Positions 59,328-64,000 of a stretch of 64,000 bases of DNA are shown here, piece by piece. The DNA is taken from contig JAFLKK010000003.1 in assembly GCA_019163375.1 (NCBI GenBank), forward strand, positions 181,074 through 245,073. Direction: 5' to 3'. Positions within the stretch are counted from its first letter, which is position 1. Each line of letters begins with the position of its first letter. The position numbers were made by a program, and so were the translations under genes. The notes under the pieces are model-generated. The model had not been told where the DNA came from and did not search any database. It saw nothing but the letters and a program-made list of their open reading frames with translations. The DNA is from Paludibacter sp. Lineage in GTDB: Bacteria > Bacteroidota > Bacteroidia > Bacteroidales > Paludibacteraceae.

Positions 59328-60188
59328 ATGGAACAAGATAAAAAAGCGATAGAACCGGATAACACCGCCGTGCGAACAGCTTTATGGAGAGCTTTACACG
59401 TGCAGGTTGATCCACTGCCACATATTATTGAAGATGAAATAGGGCTTCAACTTATAGCTCCCAACGACGGTTGGCAGCAACGCCCCGATATGGATACTAA
59501 TTTTACAAAACGCGTAAGGGTATCTATGGCAGCACGTGCCCGTTTTGTTGACGATTTAGTGATAGAGCAGAGCAAAAAAGGAATCACTCAGTATGTTATT
59601 CTCGGAGCAGGTCTGGATACTTTTGCTCAACGTAGACCGGATATAGCCGCTCATCTTCAACTATTTGAAATTGATCGCCCCGATACTCAAACCTGGAAGC
59701 AACAGCGATTGATGGAACTTGGGTACGGTATTCCTGAAGGGCTGCATTTTGTTCCGGTGAATTTCGAAACGGACTCTTCCTGGTGGGAAAAGCTTGTACA
59801 TTCAGGCTTTGACAGAAGTAAACCGGCTGTTGTAGCTTGTGCCGGAGTAAGTATGTATCTCACGCGGGATGCCAATCTGGCTTTGCTTCGTCAGGTAAAG
59901 AGTCTTGCAGCAGGTTCAATCCTTGCTTTGACATTTCTATTGCCGTTGGAACTTGTAGAGGAAGCAGATCAACAGTTATTGCAGATATCCATGAAAGGTG
60001 CTCAGAGTTCCGGAAATCCTTTTATAAGTTTCTTTAGTCCCGAAGCCATACTTGAACTGGCCAAAGAAGCTGGTTTTGAAAATGCCAAAGTCGTATCAAA
60101 AGCCGATATGGTGAAAAGCTATTTCGCCGACCGAACAGATCAGCTGAGTCCGGCAAGCGGAGAGGAGTTTTTATTGGCTACTACATAA
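59328..60188 (+). CDS. Class I SAM-dependent methyltransferase (LCMT/Ppm1 family)
   Basis: The 286-residue protein has the family pattern: RAR FVDDLVIEQ before YVILGAGLDTFAQR (SAM motif I, ~92), LFEIDRPDTQTWKQQRL, FVPVNFETDS and AGVSMYLT. Such proteins methylate carboxyl or hydroxyl groups of polyketide-like or unknown substrates. Standalone; GC content is higher than the neighbours. Confidence 0.82.
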   Translation: MEQDKKAIEPDNTAVRTALWRALHVQVDPLPHIIEDEIGLQLIAPNDGWQQRPDMDTNFTKRVRVSMAARARFVDDLVIEQSKKGITQYVILGAGLDTFAQRRPDIAAHLQLFEIDRPDTQTWKQQRLMELGYGIPEGLHFVPVNFETDSSWWEKLVHSGFDRSKPAVVACAGVSMYLTRDANLALLRQVKSLAAGSILALTFLLPLELVEEADQQLLQISMKGAQSSGNPFISFFSPEAILELAKEAGFENAKVVSKADMVKSYFADRTDQLSPASGEEFLLATT

Positions 60189-60243
60189 ACCATATACTAG
60201 AACCGATTTATTGTAGGGCTTCATATTCGAATTGAAAATAATT

Positions 60244-60813
60244 ATGACAATGGAAAATACAAAAGAGTTGTCAGCAGAACAACGCGAAGAACTAATCAAA
60301 ACATTAAAAGCTCGTTTTGAGAAAAACAAGAGCCGTCATACCGATCTTGAATGGCTCAACGTGCAGTCAAAGTTAGAAGCTAATGCGGATAAACTATGGT
60401 CGCTAGCTGAAATGGAAAGAACCGGCGGTGAGCCCGATATTATTGAATATGACAATGAAGCGGACGAATATATCTTTTGCGATTGTTCGGACGAAAGTCC
60501 CAAAGGGCGTAGAAGTGTTTGTTACGACCGCGAAGCACTGGAGTCGAGGAAAGAATATAAACCGGAAAACAACGCTGTCGATATGGCTGCTTCCATGGGC
60601 ATTGAACTTTTAACGGAAGCACAATATCGGGAATTGCAAACACTTGGTAAATTCGATATGAAGACTTCAAGTTGGGTGAAAACACCTGCTGAAATTAGAA
60701 AGCTTGGTGGTGCTATCTTTTGCGATCGCCGCTATGATCATGTTTTCACCTATCACAACGGTGCAGAATCTTACTATGCCGTCAGAGGATTTCGAGGTTT
60801 GCTAAGAGTTTAG
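60244..60813 (+). CDS. DUF4256 family protein
   Basis: About 189 residues with the DUF4256 features ELIKTLKARFEKNKSRHTDLEWLNVQSKLEANADKLWSLAEMERTGGEPDI, YIFCDCSDESPKGRRSVCYDREAL and SSWVKTPAEIRKLGGAIFCDRRYDHVFTYHNGAESYYAVRGFRG. ATG 60244 or 60250 is the start. Cytosolic; function unknown. Confidence 0.85.
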   Translation: MTMENTKELSAEQREELIKTLKARFEKNKSRHTDLEWLNVQSKLEANADKLWSLAEMERTGGEPDIIEYDNEADEYIFCDCSDESPKGRRSVCYDREALESRKEYKPENNAVDMAASMGIELLTEAQYRELQTLGKFDMKTSSWVKTPAEIRKLGGAIFCDRRYDHVFTYHNGAESYYAVRGFRGLLRV

Positions 60814-60838
60814 TAATATACCAATTAAAACACTAAAT

Positions 60839-61507
60839 ATGAAAACCATTATTGTATCAATCATTATTTTGCTGATTAGCTTTAATATGTATGGACAAAC
60901 TGACTCGATTGAGCAATCGATAGCGTATAAAAAGGCTTTGTCTATGGAAATAACCGGCCCGGAATATTCGAAAATGGTCAAGGACTGGAAAACGGCAGTC
61001 AAAAAGTCAAAAGGCTATCCTCATTTGCAGGTAAACAATGATGGTAAAGTTCAATACTCGTTTATTAAAGAGTATCCTAATGTAAGTAAGAGCAAGCTTT
61101 ATAACAGAATCATGGAATGGGTGTCTGTTTCCTATGGAATATTCCCAAGCTATTTGTATTCTAATCAGGAGGATGGAAAAATTATCTGCTCCGTGAGCTT
61201 GAAAGTTAACGAAAATACCACAAGCTCTTTTACCTATGTTATTTCAATAAAAGACAATAAAATATTAGTGAATATAATGAACTTAGGATATCAGGTTGCA
61301 ACTGTCGGGCATTATTCAGGCGATACATGGATACCCGATAGTTCCTACTATTCCGGCATTGATCAGGTTTTTCCGATAATTTTAAAAGAACCATTTAAAT
61401 GGAATTATTATTTAGATTTGATGGCAACGATAAATAAACAATTGAATAATGAGATGGATATCCTTTCGGATTTCCTGATTAATTATGATTCAAGATATGT
61501 CTTCTGA
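60839..61507 (+). CDS. Secreted protein with a DUF4468-like domain
   Basis: The 222-residue protein has a signal peptide (IIILLISFNMYGQ) and a domain like DUF4468 (TBP-like fold): GKVQYSFIKEYPNVSKSKLYNRIMEWVSVSYG, then SNQEDGKIICSVSLKV. Family members are secreted Bacteroidota proteins without known function. The domain call is moderate. Confidence 0.6.
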   Translation: MKTIIVSIIILLISFNMYGQTDSIEQSIAYKKALSMEITGPEYSKMVKDWKTAVKKSKGYPHLQVNNDGKVQYSFIKEYPNVSKSKLYNRIMEWVSVSYGIFPSYLYSNQEDGKIICSVSLKVNENTTSSFTYVISIKDNKILVNIMNLGYQVATVGHYSGDTWIPDSSYYSGIDQVFPIILKEPFKWNYYLDLMATINKQLNNEMDILSDFLINYDSRYVF

Positions 61508-61647
61508 TAAATGATCTATGATGGTTTGGTTTTATATAAAGGCAATTTAATTACCAGCATGTAGTACATTGGAACTTTACAAACGAATGAGAGTTTGCGA
61601 ATAATAGTTTCTTTAGTTTGTAAACATAATGGAGTCGGTTAACGTTT

Positions 61648-61655
61648 TAATTTTG
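61648..61655 (+). promoter_or_regulatory. Promoter -7 element for the SDR gene
   Basis: TAATTTTG, 18 bp before the start codon. Confidence 0.5.
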
Positions 61656-61673
61656 TTTTAATGACAATAGACT

Positions 61674-63095
61674 ATGAAAATCCTTCTTACCGGTGTTACA
61701 GGCTATATTGCTCAACGATTATTACCCGTGTTGTTAGACAATGGGCATGAGGTTGTTTGTTGTGTAAGAGATAAAAGTCGTTTTATGATCAACTATCCAG
61801 CCAATACTATAACTGTTATAGAAGTCGATTTTCTGAAACAAGACAGCCTTCAACAGATTCCTTCGGATATTGATATAGCTTATTACCTTATTCATTCCAT
61901 GTCTACCCAAACGGGGGATTTCGAAAACATGGAACAAATCTGCGCCACCAACTTCAAGCAGCGCATGCAGCAAACAAAAGTACAGCAAGTCATTTATCTG
62001 AGTGGTATTGTCAATGATACAAACTTGTCGAAACATCTCTTGTCGCGCAAAAATGTTGAAGCAATTCTTTCCGGCAGTAGCTATGCACTGACCACCCTTC
62101 GGGCGGGCATTATCGTTGGGTCGGGGAGTGCATCCTTTGAGATTATTCGCGATTTGGTGGAGAAACTACCCATTATGGTTACACCCAGGTGGTTGCAGAC
62201 ACGTTGTCAGCCCATTGCCATTCGTAATGTGGTAGAATTTATGACCGGAGTCATTGCCCAAAAGGAAACCTATAACAATAGCTATGATATCGGTGGTCCG
62301 GACATTCTTACCTATAAAGAAATGTTATTGAACTTTGCAGCCATACGAGGGCTCAACAGACATATATATGTAGTGCCCGTAATGACGCCTAAAATTTCAT
62401 CCTATTGGCTGTACTTCGTAACTGCTACATCTTATGCATTGGCAAAGAATTTAGTGAACAGCATGAAAATAGAAGTTATCTGCCGCCCAAACAACTTGGT
62501 TTCGTTGCTTAATATCCATTTAATAGATTACAACACGTCTATTCAACTGGCTTTTGATAAAATTGAGCAACATCAGGTTCTCTCCAGTTGGAAAGATGCA
62601 CAAACAAGTAATATTCTCAAACAAGGAATTACACATTATATAGAGGTACCCGTAAATGGATGTTTTAAAGATGTACGTAAACGGAAAATAGAGAACTTGG
62701 ATGCTGCGGTTGCAAGGATTTGGTCTATTGGTGGAAAAACAGGGTGGTATTATGGTAATTGGTTGTGGGAACTCCGCGGGTTTATGGATCAACTGGTAGG
62801 TGGAGTGGGTATGAGGCGTGGGCGCAGAAGCGATGTAGATATTTCTACCGGCGATGCGTTGGACTTTTGGCGTGTGTTGGTTGCCAATAAGGCGGAAAAG
62901 AGATTATTGTTATATGCCGAAATGAAATTACCCGGTGAAGCATGGCTGGAATTCAAGATTGATGAAAATAATAATCTTACCCAAACAGCTACATTCAGAC
63001 CTTTGGGTGTAATGGGAAGGCTGTATTGGTATGCAGTGTTGCCCTTTCATGGCGCCATTTTTAAAGGAATGATTGACAATATTGCAAAATACTAA
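61674..63095 (+). CDS. NAD(P)-binding SDR protein with DUF2867 domain
   Basis: The 473-residue protein has an atypical SDR Rossmann domain (MKILLTGVTGYIAQRLLPVL, IAYYLIHSM, YLSGIV, residues 1-240). A C-terminal DUF2867 domain (~300-473) has GWYYGNWLWELRGFMDQLVGG and EAWLEFKI...TATFRPLGVMGRLYWYAVLPFH. This fusion is common in bacteria and lacks a defined substrate. Confidence 0.88.
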   Translation: MKILLTGVTGYIAQRLLPVLLDNGHEVVCCVRDKSRFMINYPANTITVIEVDFLKQDSLQQIPSDIDIAYYLIHSMSTQTGDFENMEQICATNFKQRMQQTKVQQVIYLSGIVNDTNLSKHLLSRKNVEAILSGSSYALTTLRAGIIVGSGSASFEIIRDLVEKLPIMVTPRWLQTRCQPIAIRNVVEFMTGVIAQKETYNNSYDIGGPDILTYKEMLLNFAAIRGLNRHIYVVPVMTPKISSYWLYFVTATSYALAKNLVNSMKIEVICRPNNLVSLLNIHLIDYNTSIQLAFDKIEQHQVLSSWKDAQTSNILKQGITHYIEVPVNGCFKDVRKRKIENLDAAVARIWSIGGKTGWYYGNWLWELRGFMDQLVGGVGMRRGRRSDVDISTGDALDFWRVLVANKAEKRLLLYAEMKLPGEAWLEFKIDENNNLTQTATFRPLGVMGRLYWYAVLPFHGAIFKGMIDNIAKY

Positions 63096-63580
63096 CTCCG
63101 GGCTCGATTCATTTTGAACCTGAATACATATTATACCACTATTCATTCTCGACTTTTATAGATATTCAACGCACTTTTATCTGTTTATTTGTTTTTTTCG
63201 TTCTTATTAGAATGTGGATAGTTGCTATTTCCTATTTGATAAGTATTCCGTTTAGATCTTTTTTGCATTAAAAATGCTTACTCCGTTATTTATATTCAAC
63301 TAATTTTCATTTCAGATCGTCCACAATTGCCCTTTTCGTGCTTCATTTTTGGTTTCTTTCTCCCGTTTGTGATAAAATATTCCTATCAAATCCGGTTTTT
63401 TTGAACATATTTTCCGTCCGTGAGTACTGAAAACTCTTAAAAATCCCTTTGAGAATGGGCATTATGGTGTTTAGACCACATAGTGTGAGAAAAAGATGAA
63501 AAATAATTTAGCCCGAAAAGGTTTCCTTTCCAGTGCTTTAGCCGGATTTTATGTTTTATAGCAGAAAAAAGAGCAGAATA
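63096..63580. other. Non-coding gap before the rRNA-type promoters
   Basis: T-rich at the left, then AT-rich. No open frame with good context, and no repeat or structure I can name. Confidence 0.4.
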
Positions 63581-63582
63581 AG

Positions 63583-63614
63583 TTTGGTTCGTATGGTAAA
63601 AGCGACTACTTTTG
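63583..63614 (+). promoter_or_regulatory. rRNA-type promoter P1
   Basis: TTTG 63583-63586, 20-bp spacer, TACTTTTG 63607-63614, followed by CACCCGCTTTAAGAGAGAAGC. Confidence 0.82.
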
Positions 63615-63692
63615 CACCCGCTTTAAGAGAGAAGCACAGTACAACATGCAAAACAAGCTTCAAAAAAACAATCAAACTTTTTTTCAAAAACA

Positions 63693-63724
63693 TTTGGTTG
63701 GTAAAATAAAAAGCCCTACTTTTG
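63693..63724 (+). promoter_or_regulatory. rRNA-type promoter P2
   Basis: TTTG 63693-63696, 20-bp spacer, TACTTTTG 63717-63724, followed by the same CACCCGCTTT...GAAGC start region as P1. Confidence 0.82.
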
Positions 63725-63862
63725 CACCCGCTTTGAGAGAGAAGCTAACCACAAATCAAAACTGATAAATGCCGATTCAAACCTGAATAAGTTCAGCCCT
63801 TGAAGAAAGCAAATAAGAAAAAAGAGAAGCTTGAAAATAAAGCATTATTTTTTTTGAAAAGT

Positions 63863-63893
63863 TTTGGCAGTTTGGAAATTTGAATTACCTTTG
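63863..63893 (+). promoter_or_regulatory. rRNA-type promoter P3
   Basis: TTTG 63863-63866, 19-bp spacer, TACCTTTG 63886-63893, preceded by A/T runs. The 16S rRNA itself is not reached before the window ends, so the rRNA assignment is an inference from the promoter stack. Confidence 0.75.
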
Positions 63894-64000
63894 CAGTCCG
63901 TCCCAGTCTGAAAATACAGGACACGACGCAAAACAAGTTATAGATCAGGGAGCTGTTTTATAATAACACAATAAGTCTTGACACGAACATTTACTGGGAT

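Overview
The window looks like a chromosomal segment of a Bacteroidota species, most likely order Bacteroidales. The evidence is the repeated promoter form TAnnTTTG with an upstream TTTG about 19-20 bp away, weak Shine-Dalgarno signals, and typical families: a TonB receptor/DUF4249 pair, DUF4199, DUF4827, DUF6048/DUF6452, DcaP-like porin, type III pantothenate kinase next to lptC, and a fused aspartokinase-homoserine dehydrogenase. I cannot fix the genus.

Layout. 1-3.8 kb: end of a TonB-dependent receptor, a DUF4249 lipoprotein, an MG2-type surface protein and a small secreted protein in one operon. 4-16 kb: housekeeping and envelope genes (panE, carbonic anhydrase, OsmC protein, lactonase, lrgAB, porin, mntP, tkt, GT2, DUF4199). 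16-20 kb: pheT and a Cys/Met-metabolism PLP enzyme. 20.2-24.5 kb: accessory block with a RloB-like/AAA-ATPase pair (AbiL/PARIS-like anti-phage logic) preceded by an unrecognised cassette. 24.7-44.6 kb: core genes (M16 protease, O-methyltransferase, lpxH, rsmE, folD, ffh, OmpA lipoprotein, acyl-CoA ligase, hisG, coaX, lptC, glmM, thrA) with tRNA-Lys(CTT) and tRNA-Arg(TCT). 44.8-50.1 kb: AT-rich island with a second copy of the cassette, two tandem reverse transcriptases that match a type 3 defence-associated RT system (DRT3), and a strongly structured downstream RNA carrying an ACACAC loop. 50.3-56.9 kb: core genes (FAD enzyme, RluA-type synthase, ThuA protein between direct repeats, AlaX-like protein, mtgA, lipB). 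57-63.1 kb: looser accessory genes (PIN-like protein, secreted proteins, methyltransferase, DUF4256, SDR/DUF2867). 63.6-64 kb: three stacked strong promoters that probably drive an rRNA operon beginning just past the window.

Most interesting. (1) A ~1 kb cassette occurs twice, at 24.5-23.5 kb (minus) and 45.0-46.1 kb (plus). It has a 46-codon ORF, conserved hairpins, a 156-residue protein, a hairpin with compensatory changes, and an array of 21-bp repeats whose unit sequence differs between copies. Each copy lies directly upstream of, and in the same orientation as, a different defence operon. (2) The DRT3 RNA candidate combines an ACACAC-loop hairpin, an 8-bp stem and a terminator hairpin whose loop pairs with the RNA's 5' end. 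(3) Many intergenic gaps hold degenerate tandem repeats with a strict 7-bp period but different unit sequences, often touching stop codons. (4) A MITE-like inverted pair occurs twice.
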